DNA of 64,000 bases from Bdellovibrionales bacterium (GTDB taxonomy: Bacteria; Bdellovibrionota; Bdellovibrionia; Bdellovibrionales; UBA1609): assembly GCA_027459485.1 (NCBI GenBank), contig DAIDIG010000002.1, positions 273,553 to 337,552 of the forward strand, given 5' to 3'. The translations under genes were made by a program, and so were the position numbers. The notes below the pieces were generated by a model, which did not search any database, was not told the origin of the DNA, and saw only the letters and a program-made list of their open reading frames with translations. Below are positions 25,461 through 34,876 of this stretch, one piece after another (within the stretch, counting starts at the first letter, position 1; every line of letters begins with the position of its first letter).

Positions 25461-27937
25461 GCGCGCGCTCCGAGGCTGCGGGCCAGACGAAGAAGATCTG
25501 AAAAAACACCAGCGGCTGTCACTTCGGGCCCCGCGCCGGGGCCTTGCACGATCAAAGGTTGCGCATCATAGCGGCGCGTACGAAAGGCGATAATGTTATC
25601 ACTGCCCTTCACGCGTGCGAATGGATGATCGCTCGGTACCACGCGAAGTGAGGCGCCGGCCTTGCGACTCTTGAAATCAAACGACCCGACGAAGCGCAGA
25701 ACGCCACCCGATTTCTCGGCCAGTTCGCGCTTTTGCAAAAAGTCTTTATCGAATTTCGGTAATTGAGATAAAAATTGATCCGCAGACTTTAAGTCTTGAA
25801 GCGCAGCGGGTACGAGAGAAGTAACGTTCACATCCGTCAATTCGAGTTTGACTCCCGCTTCGCGCGCGAGAATCACGATTTTACGAGCGACGTCGAGCCC
25901 ATTCAAATCGTCGCGCGGGTCAGGTTCCGTGTAGCCCAATTTTTTTGCCTCACCGACAATGTGAGAAAAAGAGGCCGCGTGGGCTGCTGAGCCGGTGTTG
26001 CCATTCGGCCAGTGAGCGTAGCCGCCGCTGCTATTCGCTGGGTGAAATTGCGACAGCACATATGCCAAGGTACCCGAAAGTAAGCCCTCAATCGAGATCA
26101 CTTCATCACCGGTTTGAATGAGATCGCGCAATGTCGAAATTACCGGGAGTCCAGCCCCTACCGTTGCCTCGTACAAAAATTGACGGCCGCTTGCTGCTGA
26201 GACATCGCGGATTTTTGCGTAACGCGCCCACGATCCGGCGCCGGCCTTTTTATTGGGTGTCACGACGTGAATGCCGGCTGCGAGCCAATCGGCGTATCGT
26301 TCTGCAACCTCGTCGCTGGCTGAACAATCGACCAAAACAGTGTGGGGAATGTGCTCAGCTTTCACCCGAGTTATAAAATCGCGAAGATCGGTTTTGGAAT
26401 TGGCCGTTCCACCCACGCGCAAATCGGTCTTGAATACGTCTTGTAAAACGGCGCGACGTTCTTGCAATTGCCGCAGAAGGGCTTTGCCGATCTGGCCTGT
26501 GCCGATTACCCCGACTGACATCGTGAAGTCAGAAAGAAAAAACGCACTGTGAGTGGCCCGCAAAGCACGAGTGGAATCCTTCTGATCGATCACGGCTGAG
26601 AGATTTCTTTCGGATGATCCTTGTGCGATCGCGCGCACGCTCACGCCCGCATGTGACAAGGCCGTGAAAAAACGCGCCGATACGCCTTGCTTTTCAACCA
26701 TGCGATCGCCCACCATAGCCACGATGCTACAAGGCGAAGTCACATGGACCGATTGAATTTGGCCGTGGTGAAGCTCCGATTCAAATTCCTTTTCTAAAAC
26801 CGAGCGGCCGAGCTCAGCGTTGTCTTCGGTGACCGCCACGCAAATCGAATGCTCCGAACTCGCCTGCGAAATGAGAATCACGTTCACGGCCGCATCGCGA
26901 AGCGCGCCGAAAAGTCGCTCGGCCACTCCCGGCACGCCGATCATCCCTGTGCCTTCAAGGTTAAGAAGCGCCACGCGGTCAATTGTCGTAAATCCGCGTG
27001 CGATGAGATCGCTTCGACTCTCGGGATTCGGCTGATGAATCACGGTTCCGGGTACTTCGGGGTGGAACGTGTTTTTGATCCAGATCGGAATTTGCAGCGC
27101 AATGGCTGGTCCCATCGTATGCGGGTGAATCACCTTCGCACCGAAGTAGGCGAGCTCAATTGCTTCTTGGTACGAAAGTTCATTCAAACAGCGCGCTTCG
27201 GGCACTTTTCTCGGGTCGGCGCTATAAACGCCGTCGACGTCTGTCCAAATTACAATCTTTTCAACTTTCAGCAATCGCCCGAAGATAGCGGCCGAAAAGT
27301 CGCTGCCGTTTCGTTTCAAAGTCGTGGGCACTCCTTCGGGAGTGGACGCGATAAAACCCGTGATCACTAGCCGCTTTGTCGAGCCTATAGCCGCGCCTAA
27401 TTTCTTCGCAGACGTTTGCCATTCGATTTGCGGCCCAGTTTCACCGTTTTTAGCGACAAGTACAGTGCGTGCATCTAGCCACTGAGGCTTCGCACTCGGT
27501 TGGAGCCCGCTCCAAGCGGCGGCGAGCAGGCGCGATGACCACAATTCACCATGCCCTGAAACGAGCTCGAGCGTTGTATCAGGTAAATGCCGGCCGTGCC
27601 ATACACCGCGCAAAATCTCATGCAAATCATTGAACTCATTTTCGGTAATTTGGTTGAACTCGCGAAGCGATGAGCCCTCGAGCAAATTCTCGGAGGTGGA
27701 TTTGTGCCTCTCCCATAGTGTATCTAATATCGATTTGTATTCTGGATCTTGCTGAGCCGCTAAGTGGGCAGCGCGAATCAGCGAATCTGTGACCCCTGAC
27801 ATGGCTGAAACAACAACGGCAATCATTTCGCCTGGGCCGGCGCGCTTGTGTTCAGCCTCCAAAATACGCAAGACGCTTCGAAACGCCTCGACGGAACCTA
27901 CACTTGTGCCCCCAAATTTATGCACGATTGACGTCAT
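25457..27937 (-). CDS. thrA: Bifunctional aspartokinase / homoserine dehydrogenase
   Basis: An 826-residue fusion enzyme catalysing the first and third steps of threonine synthesis. The aspartokinase part (about 1-450) has HKFGGTSVGS, TLKRNGSDFSAA and two ACT-like regions (LLNLEGTGMIGVPGV, SIVAMVGDRM) that usually bind threonine. The homoserine dehydrogenase part (about 455-826) starts with the NAD(P)-binding VGVIGTGQIGKAL and contains EATVGAGLPVI and GLSGTLAYVLSQF, ending near the YDAQPLIVQGPGAG motif. ATG 27937 is taken as start; TTG 27976 is an alternative. First gene of a tight reverse operon; a promoter should lie in 27940-28130. Confidence 0.95.
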   Translation of the reverse strand: MTSIVHKFGGTSVGSVEAFRSVLRILEAEHKRAGPGEMIAVVVSAMSGVTDSLIRAAHLAAQQDPEYKSILDTLWERHKSTSENLLEGSSLREFNQITENEFNDLHEILRGVWHGRHLPDTTLELVSGHGELWSSRLLAAAWSGLQPSAKPQWLDARTVLVAKNGETGPQIEWQTSAKKLGAAIGSTKRLVITGFIASTPEGVPTTLKRNGSDFSAAIFGRLLKVEKIVIWTDVDGVYSADPRKVPEARCLNELSYQEAIELAYFGAKVIHPHTMGPAIALQIPIWIKNTFHPEVPGTVIHQPNPESRSDLIARGFTTIDRVALLNLEGTGMIGVPGVAERLFGALRDAAVNVILISQASSEHSICVAVTEDNAELGRSVLEKEFESELHHGQIQSVHVTSPCSIVAMVGDRMVEKQGVSARFFTALSHAGVSVRAIAQGSSERNLSAVIDQKDSTRALRATHSAFFLSDFTMSVGVIGTGQIGKALLRQLQERRAVLQDVFKTDLRVGGTANSKTDLRDFITRVKAEHIPHTVLVDCSASDEVAERYADWLAAGIHVVTPNKKAGAGSWARYAKIRDVSAASGRQFLYEATVGAGLPVISTLRDLIQTGDEVISIEGLLSGTLAYVLSQFHPANSSGGYAHWPNGNTGSAAHAASFSHIVGEAKKLGYTEPDPRDDLNGLDVARKIVILAREAGVKLELTDVNVTSLVPAALQDLKSADQFLSQLPKFDKDFLQKRELAEKSGGVLRFVGSFDFKSRKAGASLRVVPSDHPFARVKGSDNIIAFRTRRYDAQPLIVQGPGAGPEVTAAGVFSDLLRLARSLGARA

Positions 27938-28137
27938 TGCAGGGGTCGGATTGGGTGACGAAATAGGGCTCTCCAAATAAAGTTAGACAGCTGAACGGAG
28001 TGTATAAAGTTTAGACATTTTTAGCCGTTTTGCGAAGTAAATTGAATGGTTATATGGGCTCAAACCCCTCGGCACGACTCTTGTACTAATGCTCAAGTAG
28101 AGACACCCCTTTAGGTGGTGCCTCAAGCGAGGGAGTT

Positions 28138-29064
28138 ATGAAAAGGGTTGAACACAAATTAAAAATAGGCGCCCTAGCCTTATTAGTAGGGACGGCCGCT
28201 TTTACTGTGGGCTGCTCACATAGCATGGGGTCGTCGAGTAGCAACGGCAATAACAGTAACCCCAACTATAACGGTAATCTTGTTGCCAGCACGACGGGGG
28301 CATCATCGCCAACGCAAACAGTGCTTCAGGGCACCGGCGGCGCGCAAGCGATAATTACGCTCACAAATAAGTCGGCACTCGATCAATACACTGGCTGGAT
28401 CACAAACACTCCGTCAGATGAACGAGTCGGTGTGAATCTGGTTAAACTTGCGACCCTCAAAACCGGCGATATTGAATTTGGCGGCGCAGTCAGTATTGCG
28501 TTCACTGATAACGGCAACACATATATTGACACGTTTAGCTCGCATCTGCAGGGTGGCCCCAATACAATCGGTAGCGACGTTGAAAATAACCAGTATAATC
28601 TCGTGTCGACTTCGTATTCGGGTCTGACCAATCCGTCGGGGCAGCCATACGCCCCCGGTTATCATGGTTTTTTCGAGGGTACGACATATTGTGATGGTGT
28701 GCCGATGGCGCCTGGTCAATATTGCCCCGGTCAAATGTTCGGCGGCGCCGTCGTACTGGTCATTGATCAGATGCAGTTTAGCGCTGATGGTGAAGGCGCA
28801 GGAATGGGTAGCGGCTCAGTTTGGTTTTACAATTATCAAGCCGGCTACGGAACGGGCCCGATCCCCGGCACAAGTTGCTGGTTTATCACCGATGGCCCCT
28901 ACCAATGCGGATCATTCTTTAATAATACCAGTTCGATTAATACTTTGAGTTCGCTCAATCCGACGCCCACTCATTTGGGCAACGGTTCATATATCACGTA
29001 TACCGAGCTTGGGACGTTCACTGGCCTAAATTTAGGAGCGGCATTTAACGGTCAATTACAGTGA
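28138..29064 (+). CDS. Hypothetical lipoprotein 1 (SNG-rich)
   Basis: A 308-residue predicted lipoprotein with a charged N-terminus (MKRVEHKLKIG), hydrophobic stretch and lipobox VGC at residue 26, then a low-complexity Ser/Asn/Gly linker. The body is rich in Gly, Asn, Thr and Tyr and has several Cys (TYCDGVP, GQYCPGQ, TSCWFI, YQCGSFF), which could form disulfides in the periplasm. I recognise no family. A GAGGGAG ribosome site precedes the ATG. It is first of three consecutive lipoprotein genes; a hairpin follows its stop. A surface-exposed structural role is possible. Confidence 0.75.
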   Translation: MKRVEHKLKIGALALLVGTAAFTVGCSHSMGSSSSNGNNSNPNYNGNLVASTTGASSPTQTVLQGTGGAQAIITLTNKSALDQYTGWITNTPSDERVGVNLVKLATLKTGDIEFGGAVSIAFTDNGNTYIDTFSSHLQGGPNTIGSDVENNQYNLVSTSYSGLTNPSGQPYAPGYHGFFEGTTYCDGVPMAPGQYCPGQMFGGAVVLVIDQMQFSADGEGAGMGSGSVWFYNYQAGYGTGPIPGTSCWFITDGPYQCGSFFNNTSSINTLSSLNPTPTHLGNGSYITYTELGTFTGLNLGAAFNGQLQ

Positions 29065-29070
29065 ATAAGG

Positions 29071-29090
29071 CGCGCGTGTTTTTACGCGCG
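29071..29090 (+). other. GC-rich hairpin between lipoprotein genes
   Basis: CGCGCGT and ACGCGCG form a perfect 7-base stem around a GTTTTT loop, just after the stop of the first lipoprotein gene. There is no T-run after it, so partial attenuation or mRNA stabilisation is more likely than full termination. Confidence 0.45.
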
Positions 29091-29103
29091 AAGCGAGGGA
29101 AAT

Positions 29104-29691
29104 ATGGAAGCAAAAAGAATAAAAGTTTTGGGAGCGGTGTTACTAGCCGCCGCTTTTATTGCGGGATGCTCCCACTCATCGAGCAACAATAACCCGAACC
29201 CCTACGGCTGGTGGGGCAACCAATTCGGCCCGGGTGGAACAGGCTTTGCTGCCGGTTACAATTCGGCCTATTCGGGGATGGCTGAGGCCGCCTCGGGCCA
29301 AGCGTCAATCTTACTGAATTTCGGAGCGTTGGCCGGTGGCACGAGCGCAGCCGGAGCCAGCTACGCCGGTGAACTCAACGTTGTGAGCCCGATTCAATGC
29401 ATGGGTAACTCGTCGATTTATTTACCACCGGGCGTTTATCAATTGCAGTTTGTTCCCGTGGCGGGTGAATCGTTCGATGGCAGTACCGCAATGAACGTCG
29501 GCATTGTCGCAACCGGCGCCGGTATTCAAGCGGCGATCTCGATTCCGCAGATGATTATTTCGAATTTGACTCCAATGTGCGGGTTCAACGGTCTTGCGGG
29601 TAGCGTCGATATCCAAAACATCAATGGATACTCGTGCATTTCACAAGACATGTACTTTACAAGTCAGATGACGGGGTACTCATGCCAATAA
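29104..29691 (+). CDS. Hypothetical lipoprotein 2
   Basis: A 195-residue predicted lipoprotein: MEAKRIK, hydrophobic core, lipobox AGC at residue 22, then SHSSSNNNPNPYGWWGN. Contains a region rich in Ala, Gly and Tyr (residues about 45-80), and four later Cys (IQCMGN, PMCGFN, YSCISQ and the C-terminal YSCQ). No family recognised. The gene lies 39 bases after the first lipoprotein gene, and its last bases overlap the start of the third, so all three are probably co-expressed. The similar layout of the first two (SHS plus Asn-rich linker) suggests a shared origin or shared sorting. Confidence 0.7.
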   Translation: MEAKRIKVLGAVLLAAAFIAGCSHSSSNNNPNPYGWWGNQFGPGGTGFAAGYNSAYSGMAEAASGQASILLNFGALAGGTSAAGASYAGELNVVSPIQCMGNSSIYLPPGVYQLQFVPVAGESFDGSTAMNVGIVATGAGIQAAISIPQMIISNLTPMCGFNGLAGSVDIQNINGYSCISQDMYFTSQMTGYSCQ

Positions 29692-30407
29692 CCGGCCGTC
29701 TTGCATCGGGCTTTACGTCGTTTTTTACGCTTGCAACGGTGTTACTCGGCATCGGCCTTGTCGGTTGCGCCTATCAATATAGAACTGCGGGTCAGCAGAT
29801 TTCAGGCAGTCAGTTTACGACTCTTTATCAATGTATTTTGGCGGGTGGCACGAACTGCGGCGCCACAGGTAGTAGCGCAAGTGGCGCAACGCCAGCCGTC
29901 ACTTCGGCGACCCCGACCCAAGGTATGATGGCCTCAGACCCAAATGCCATCGCGTATTATGTCGGCGACAATGGGGCTAGACCGGTGTCTAGCGTAATCG
30001 GCTTTGACGATATGAGTGTATTAGCTTCGGCATTTACTTGCGGCAATCAATCTGTTGCCTACGTCGAGTGTTCTGGCGTGGCGCATGCGCAAGTTATATT
30101 CGTCGTCGGCAACTCGACCGACAATAATGGCAACACTGTGCGCAGTTACGAACTACTCGTTCAACTCACAGACTTTCAAAACAATGTTTACAACGGTGTC
30201 TGGGAAAGTGCACCGAATACAGATACTTGGTCTAACGGACTTTTTCGAGTCGAGATGACGCCTGTCAGTGGCACCGGGCAATCTCTTGTTTTACAAACGA
30301 ACGATTTTGACGCAAGTCAAGTTTTCAACTCGGCTATCCAACTACAAGTGTTTGACAGTAACGGCAACTACGCGGGGCAGATTTCCACTATGACAGGGTT
30401 TGACTAA
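29682..30407 (+). CDS. Hypothetical lipoprotein 3
   Basis: A 241-residue predicted lipoprotein. The open frame extends upstream to 29634, but ATG 29682 gives a clean signal peptide (MPITGRLASG then a hydrophobic stretch) with lipobox VGC at about residue 28, and overlaps the stop of the preceding gene by 10 bases. The mature protein is rich in Ser/Thr/Asn and contains the strand-like ANDFDASQVFNSAIQLQVFD near its end. No family recognised. Likely co-translated with lipoprotein 2 and exported to the same place. Confidence 0.65.
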   Translation: MPITGRLASGFTSFFTLATVLLGIGLVGCAYQYRTAGQQISGSQFTTLYQCILAGGTNCGATGSSASGATPAVTSATPTQGMMASDPNAIAYYVGDNGARPVSSVIGFDDMSVLASAFTCGNQSVAYVECSGVAHAQVIFVVGNSTDNNGNTVRSYELLVQLTDFQNNVYNGVWESAPNTDTWSNGLFRVEMTPVSGTGQSLVLQTNDFDASQVFNSAIQLQVFDSNGNYAGQISTMTGFD

Positions 30408-30510
30408 ACCTATAAGTTCGAGTTTAATTAATAGATCTCCTCGTTAAACAACTTCCATTTACCTATTCTGCTCGGGAGATTGATCTGCAAAATAATGCAA
30501 GGGGTAAACC

Positions 30511-31398
30511 ATGTTGCCTTATTGGGTGGAATTTTTTGATGAGCTACAAAACATTCGTGGGCGGTCACTGAATACGGTTCTGGCGTATCGTCGAGATCTT
30601 GAAATTTGGGACGAATTTTCCCGCCAGCATAAAAAAGACATCGCACGTATCTATACATATTTAACCGAGCGAAATCTGAGTGTGCGGTCGCAAGCGCGGG
30701 TTATCTCGAGTATACGCACGTATTTGCGTTTTTGCAGTCGGCAGGGGGTGAAGGTACCGCAACTGCGCCAACTGAAACTGCCGAAGGTGCGGGTTTCGTT
30801 GCCTAAGTCGATCTCTGTCGGCGAATTCGAAAAGTTGTACAATGCATGCGAAACCGCCGAGCCGTACACGACGGCGCGCAATCAAGTGACGTTGCTACTG
30901 CTGTTTGGCGTCGGTTGTCGGGTGAGCGAGCTGATCGCACTAGATATCGCTGATTTCAGCGCGACCGAGGGCTGGCTGAAAGTTCTTGGTAAGGGCAACA
31001 AAGAGCGGCTGATACCGCTCACAAAGTATTTACAGGACGAACTTGAATCGTATTTGCGCGAAGCCCGGCAGCATTTGGTCAAACACAAAGTTCGCACGCT
31101 TATTATCAACGATCGCGGCAATCGCCCAAGCCGTGTCGACGTTTGGCGGTGGTTGAGGTCGTGGTCGAAGACAGCTGGTTTTACTAAGTCGATAAGCCCG
31201 CACAAATTGCGTCACGGTTGCGCGACCGCGCTTCTTGAGGGTGGTGCGGATTTGCGTTCCATACAGGTGCTTCTCGGCCACTCGAGTATTCAGACAACGA
31301 AAATATACACCAACGTAACCCGAAAAAAAATCCGAGAAGATGTCGATAAACATCATCCCTTATCCGGTGTACGGATCGATTCGGACGTCGAGTCTTGA
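30511..31398 (+). CDS. Tyrosine recombinase XerC/XerD-like
   Basis: A 295-residue tyrosine recombinase, the normal Xer length. The SAM-like core-binding N-terminal domain (about 1-90) is followed by the catalytic domain with Arg137 (CRVSEL), Lys161 (GKGNKERL), His231 and Arg234 (HKLRHG), His257 (LGHSS) and the nucleophile Tyr266 (KIYTNV). All key residues are present. Xer recombinases resolve chromosome dimers at dif. A GGGG ribosome site precedes ATG 30511. The neighbouring comM and absence of integrase-type neighbours favour a housekeeping Xer over an island integrase; XerC and XerD cannot be told apart here. Confidence 0.88.
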   Translation: MLPYWVEFFDELQNIRGRSLNTVLAYRRDLEIWDEFSRQHKKDIARIYTYLTERNLSVRSQARVISSIRTYLRFCSRQGVKVPQLRQLKLPKVRVSLPKSISVGEFEKLYNACETAEPYTTARNQVTLLLLFGVGCRVSELIALDIADFSATEGWLKVLGKGNKERLIPLTKYLQDELESYLREARQHLVKHKVRTLIINDRGNRPSRVDVWRWLRSWSKTAGFTKSISPHKLRHGCATALLEGGADLRSIQVLLGHSSIQTTKIYTNVTRKKIREDVDKHHPLSGVRIDSDVES

Positions 31399-31474
31399 TC
31401 GGACCAGCCATTTCTGCTTAATGAGTTTTTAACGGCTGAGAGCTTGGCAAACGAATTGCTAATACGGTTCGCGT

Positions 31475-32950
31475 ATGAGTGTTTTTTCTTTCTACCGCAA
31501 AGGTCTCGATCTTCACCCGATTGAAATTGAAGTCACATTGTTGCCGGGTATTCCATCATTTCACGTGACCGGTTTGCCAGACGTGGCGACGAAAGAAAGC
31601 GTGATGCGGATCAAAGCGGCGCTTCGACATCAGGGGTTTCAATTGCCGAAGCGCGATCAAGTGCTGTTCAACTTGCGGCCGAATCACGAACGCAAATCTA
31701 GTCGCGGCCTCGATCTGGCGTTAGCCGCGGCTTACATTTGGCAGACAGGGCAAATCCCCGAAAACCCGAAGCGAAAAGGGAGCTCGAGAGTTTTTCTTTA
31801 CGGCGAACTCACGCTCGACGGTCAGGTCGCAAAACCAAATGATTTAGATCTGCTTGATTTTTTATCGGCCGACGATCTGTTGATCACGGGTGACGGAGAA
31901 TCCGTCCATTCGCGGGGAGTGATCCGCGACTTGCGAGGCCTAGCCAATATCGAGTGGCGTGAGGGTGAGTTCACTCCGCCCGAGTTTGAAATTGATCGAC
32001 GTATGGATCACCTAACTTTTTGCAAGGCCGCAGCGGAAATTCTGGCTATCGCGGCGGCGGGTGAGCATAACCTGTTCATTGCCGGCCCGGCGGGTTCGGG
32101 TAAAACGACATTTGCGCGCGCTCTTCATTCGTGCTTACGGGCACCTACTTTGGCTGAGTGGCGGCGCATAGAGAAGATTGAACGGATCGCAGCGAGCGAG
32201 CGACGATTGACCGAAGCGGGCAACCCTGACCCGCGGGTCAAATCGCGTCCTTTGATTGCGCCCCATCATTCTGCCAGTGAGATTGCCATATTAGGTGGAG
32301 GGGTACCACCGCATCCGGGCGAGATCACGCGGGCCCAACACGGCTTGCTCGTTCTTGATGAATTTTTAGAATTTTCGCCCGCCGTCGTCGAGTCGCTGCG
32401 AGAGCCGATTGAGCGGCATGAAATCACGGTCATTCGGCATGGGGCGCGGGTGACATTCCCCGCCGACTTTGTATTGATTGCAACAACGAACTTGTGCCCG
32501 TGCGGCGACTTTGTACCGGGCCAGTCGTACAAGTGCTCGTATTCGCAAACACGCTGCCGCTCGTATTACCAACGGCTGACCGGCCCATTTCTAGATCGTT
32601 TTGAGGCGATTTGTTTTACGCAAAAGTGGAAGCAAACACACGACGAAGATGTTGCGCAAATTCGAGAGCGCGTACGAGCCGCGCAACAGTTCGCGCAAAG
32701 CACCCGTGGCCAATTGTTGCCGAATTCGCGCCTCGAACTTGACACGCTCGAAGCCACCGTACGTCCGTTTACCTTAAAGAATCTCATGCCTGAAATTCCG
32801 CCTTCGCGCCGCCGCCGGTTGGCCCTGTTTCGAATTGCGCGGACCGTCGCCGATCTTGCCGAAAGTGAAGATATCAAGGTGGAGCATATTCATGCCGCGG
32901 CGGAGTGGACCATTCGCCCGTTTCACGCCTTCCGCCAAGCCTTCATTTAG
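31475..32950 (+). CDS. comM: YifB/ComM-type Mg-chelatase-like AAA+ ATPase
   Basis: A 491-residue ComM-type protein. N-terminal FHVTGLPDVATKESVMRIKAAL and NLRPNHERKSSRGLDLALA belong to the Lon-protease-like domain of the family. The AAA+ core has Walker A GPAGSGKTT and Walker B VLDEFLEFS, and the Cys-containing NLCPCGDF loop typical of ComM. ComM is a helicase that extends branch migration during natural transformation. It lies 76 bases after the xer gene. No convincing ribosome site; a start other than ATG 31475 is unlikely because the N-terminus fits the family. Confidence 0.9.
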   Translation: MSVFSFYRKGLDLHPIEIEVTLLPGIPSFHVTGLPDVATKESVMRIKAALRHQGFQLPKRDQVLFNLRPNHERKSSRGLDLALAAAYIWQTGQIPENPKRKGSSRVFLYGELTLDGQVAKPNDLDLLDFLSADDLLITGDGESVHSRGVIRDLRGLANIEWREGEFTPPEFEIDRRMDHLTFCKAAAEILAIAAAGEHNLFIAGPAGSGKTTFARALHSCLRAPTLAEWRRIEKIERIAASERRLTEAGNPDPRVKSRPLIAPHHSASEIAILGGGVPPHPGEITRAQHGLLVLDEFLEFSPAVVESLREPIERHEITVIRHGARVTFPADFVLIATTNLCPCGDFVPGQSYKCSYSQTRCRSYYQRLTGPFLDRFEAICFTQKWKQTHDEDVAQIRERVRAAQQFAQSTRGQLLPNSRLELDTLEATVRPFTLKNLMPEIPPSRRRRLALFRIARTVADLAESEDIKVEHIHAAAEWTIRPFHAFRQAFI

Positions 32951-33031
32951 AACGCGTCTCAAAGCAGCCCCGCTCGACTCCCTAGCGCCTTGTATCTGAA
33001 GCCTTGAGATGAGTTCTTGGCTCCTTAGACA

Positions 33032-33061
33032 TTGACGTTTTCGGCCAAATTTTGCGATAAC
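33032..33061 (+). promoter_or_regulatory. Predicted promoter of tRNA-Cys
   Basis: -35 TTGACG (33032-33037), 18-base spacer, -10 GATAAC (33056-33061); transcription would start about 13 bases before the tRNA 5' end. Confidence 0.5.
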
Positions 33062-33080
33062 TAACGCTCACCAAACGCAG

Positions 33081-33154
33081 GGTGGCGTAGCCAAGTGGTT
33101 AGGCATCGGTCTGCAAAACCGGGTACGGCGGTTCAATTCCGCCCGCCACCTCCA
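33081..33154 (+). tRNA. tRNA-Cys (GCA)
   Basis: Full cloverleaf: acceptor GGTGGCG/CGCCACC (7 perfect pairs), D-arm GCC/GGC, anticodon stem TCGGT/ACCGG with loop CTGCAAA giving anticodon GCA, T-arm GGCGG/CCGCC around TTCAATT, discriminator U (a Cys identity base), and an encoded CCA at 33152-33154. Single gene, no neighbouring tRNAs. Confidence 0.97.
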
Positions 33155-33187
33155 AAAAATAGAGAGCCCGCGAATGAGGCGCGGCTC
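33155..33187 (-). terminator. Intrinsic terminator of the MFS gene
   Basis: On the reverse strand, GAGCCGCG pairs with CGCGGGCTC (one bulged G) around a 7-base loop and is followed by TCTATTTTTT. The stop codon of the transporter lies inside the stem and the T-run abuts the tRNA-Cys 3' end. Confidence 0.6.
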
Positions 33188-34754
33188 AGTGCGCGTCGAT
33201 GATTTTGGCTCTCGCGCTGACGGTGGGTTTGATTAGAATGAGCGGAATAATCGCGCAGGCGACGATGAGCATGATGAACCAGCAAATTTGCCCGAAGCTC
33301 ATCAGAAAAGTTTGCAGCATGGCGCGGCCGTAAATGGCCTTGGCGGCCAACGTTGTGGGGTTCCACATCCCGAGTTGATTCGCCATTTTGCTCACGGCGA
33401 ACCCTTTTGATTGCATGACGGCCTGCACGCCCATGGGGTTCAAAGCGCTCACATGGTTCATGAGATCGGCGTAGTTCTGTGCAGTGAAGCGCGTGAGCAG
33501 AGTGTCGAGCGACGAAATTCCGATGCTGCCGCCGAGCTGACGAAAAAAATTCTGCATACTCGTCACTTCCGGCAACTCCTGCATCGTGACTGAGCCGAGA
33601 ACCATTTGATTGATCGGCACAAAAAGAAAGGCCATGGCCATGCCTCGCAAAATCATCGGAATAATTAAGTCAAATGTGTCGGAGTGGTTGGTTAAGTGAG
33701 CCATCGTCAAGATAGATGATTCACCGAGAAAGAGCCCAATAAGCACAAGAACTTTCGGATTCACCCAGCGAAGCATTTTACCCACGGGGAGCATGCAAAC
33801 AGCCGTCGCGATCGAGCCGGGCATGAAAAGCATTCCGGTTTGGGTCGCGCTCATGTTCGGTATCACGGTCGCCACGAATATCGGCACAACGAAAGTGAGA
33901 GCGTAAAGCATAATCCCTAATGTGAGCATCATGGCCGACCCGGATCGCACGATATTTTTTTTGAATAGCCGTAGGTTCATGATCGGTTTTGTGGCGCGTA
34001 ACTCCCAAATGATAAACGAGACCGCGCCGACCACCGCGAACAGAGAACAAATGCGAATAGCCATGGAATCAAACCACTGGTCGGCTTGGCCACGCTCGAG
34101 AATGAATTGAAAACACCCGACGCCAACGCACAAAAATAAAAGGCCCCACCAATCGACACCGGCCGATTTGGCGTCTTCGGCAGCCTTATCAGAGCCCGGC
34201 AAATCGTAGACATTGGCCCACGATAGGAGTCCGGCCATGATGCCAATGGGTACGTTGATATTGAAAATCGATCGCCATCCGTAATTATCGGTTAGATAAC
34301 CGCCGAGTGTCGGGCCGAGCGCGGGGCCGACCATGATGCTCATCCCAAAAATCGCCATGGCCATCCCGGCCTGTTCGCGCGGGAACTGCTCTTGAATAAG
34401 AGTTTGCGATGTGGGCAATAAGGCGCCGCCCGCGAGCCCTTGCACCAAACGAAAAAATATTAAACAAATTAGATTCGGCGCCATGCCACACGCCAATGAG
34501 GCAAGGGTGAAGGTGAAAATCGCCGCCGTAAAATACTTTTTTCGCCCGAAGCGTGCCCCGATCCACGCCGAAATGGGCAGAATAATCGAGTTGGCGATCA
34601 TGTAAGCGGTTGTGACCCAGCTGATTTCGTCGAGAGTCACGCCGATATTGCCCATCATGGTCGGGATCGCAACGTTGACAATAGAGGTGTCGATGATCTC
34701 AAGGAGTGAGGCGATTGCCGCCGTAAGAACTATTAAACCCGCGCGCGGTTTCAT
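33186..34754 (-). CDS. MFS multidrug transporter, DHA2/EmrB type (14 TM)
   Basis: A 522-residue inner-membrane drug:H+ antiporter. The N-terminal IIDTSIVNVAIPTM is the DHA2 motif, motif A appears as IGARFGRKKYF, and motif C as GMSIMVGPALGPTLGGYL in helix 5. About 14 hydrophobic segments are present. Such EmrB/QacA-type pumps often need a membrane-fusion partner in Gram-negatives, but none is adjacent. The regulator gene is divergent, with 122 bases between starts. A GAGG site precedes ATG 34754. An intrinsic terminator follows. Substrates unknown. Confidence 0.9.
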   Translation of the reverse strand: MKPRAGLIVLTAAIASLLEIIDTSIVNVAIPTMMGNIGVTLDEISWVTTAYMIANSIILPISAWIGARFGRKKYFTAAIFTFTLASLACGMAPNLICLIFFRLVQGLAGGALLPTSQTLIQEQFPREQAGMAMAIFGMSIMVGPALGPTLGGYLTDNYGWRSIFNINVPIGIMAGLLSWANVYDLPGSDKAAEDAKSAGVDWWGLLFLCVGVGCFQFILERGQADQWFDSMAIRICSLFAVVGAVSFIIWELRATKPIMNLRLFKKNIVRSGSAMMLTLGIMLYALTFVVPIFVATVIPNMSATQTGMLFMPGSIATAVCMLPVGKMLRWVNPKVLVLIGLFLGESSILTMAHLTNHSDTFDLIIPMILRGMAMAFLFVPINQMVLGSVTMQELPEVTSMQNFFRQLGGSIGISSLDTLLTRFTAQNYADLMNHVSALNPMGVQAVMQSKGFAVSKMANQLGMWNPTTLAAKAIYGRAMLQTFLMSFGQICWFIMLIVACAIIPLILIKPTVSARAKIIDAH

Positions 34755-34834
34755 CTCAAGCGCCTCATTTTTCTTTGATTAAAATGTTGCTAGTTCTAAG
34801 ATACGCGGGTGAAATTTATGTAGAAGACACCGAA

Positions 34835-34848
34835 AGATCCTATGATCT
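34835..34848. promoter_or_regulatory. Palindrome overlapping -10 of the MmyB-type gene
   Basis: AGATC-CTAT-GATCT (34835-34848) contains TATGAT (34841-34846), a five-of-six match to a -10 box for the downstream regulator. A dyad in this place suits an operator used by the regulator on itself and perhaps the pump gene. Confidence 0.35.
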
Positions 34849-34876
34849 GTATGTTCCACCCACTCGAGGTCGCCAA

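Noticed and set aside
30511..31398. Integrase of a genomic island
   Set aside because: Length, residues and the comM neighbour fit a housekeeping Xer; no att-like repeats, excisionase or cargo genes were seen. The nearby tRNA-Cys is intact and lies on the other side of comM.
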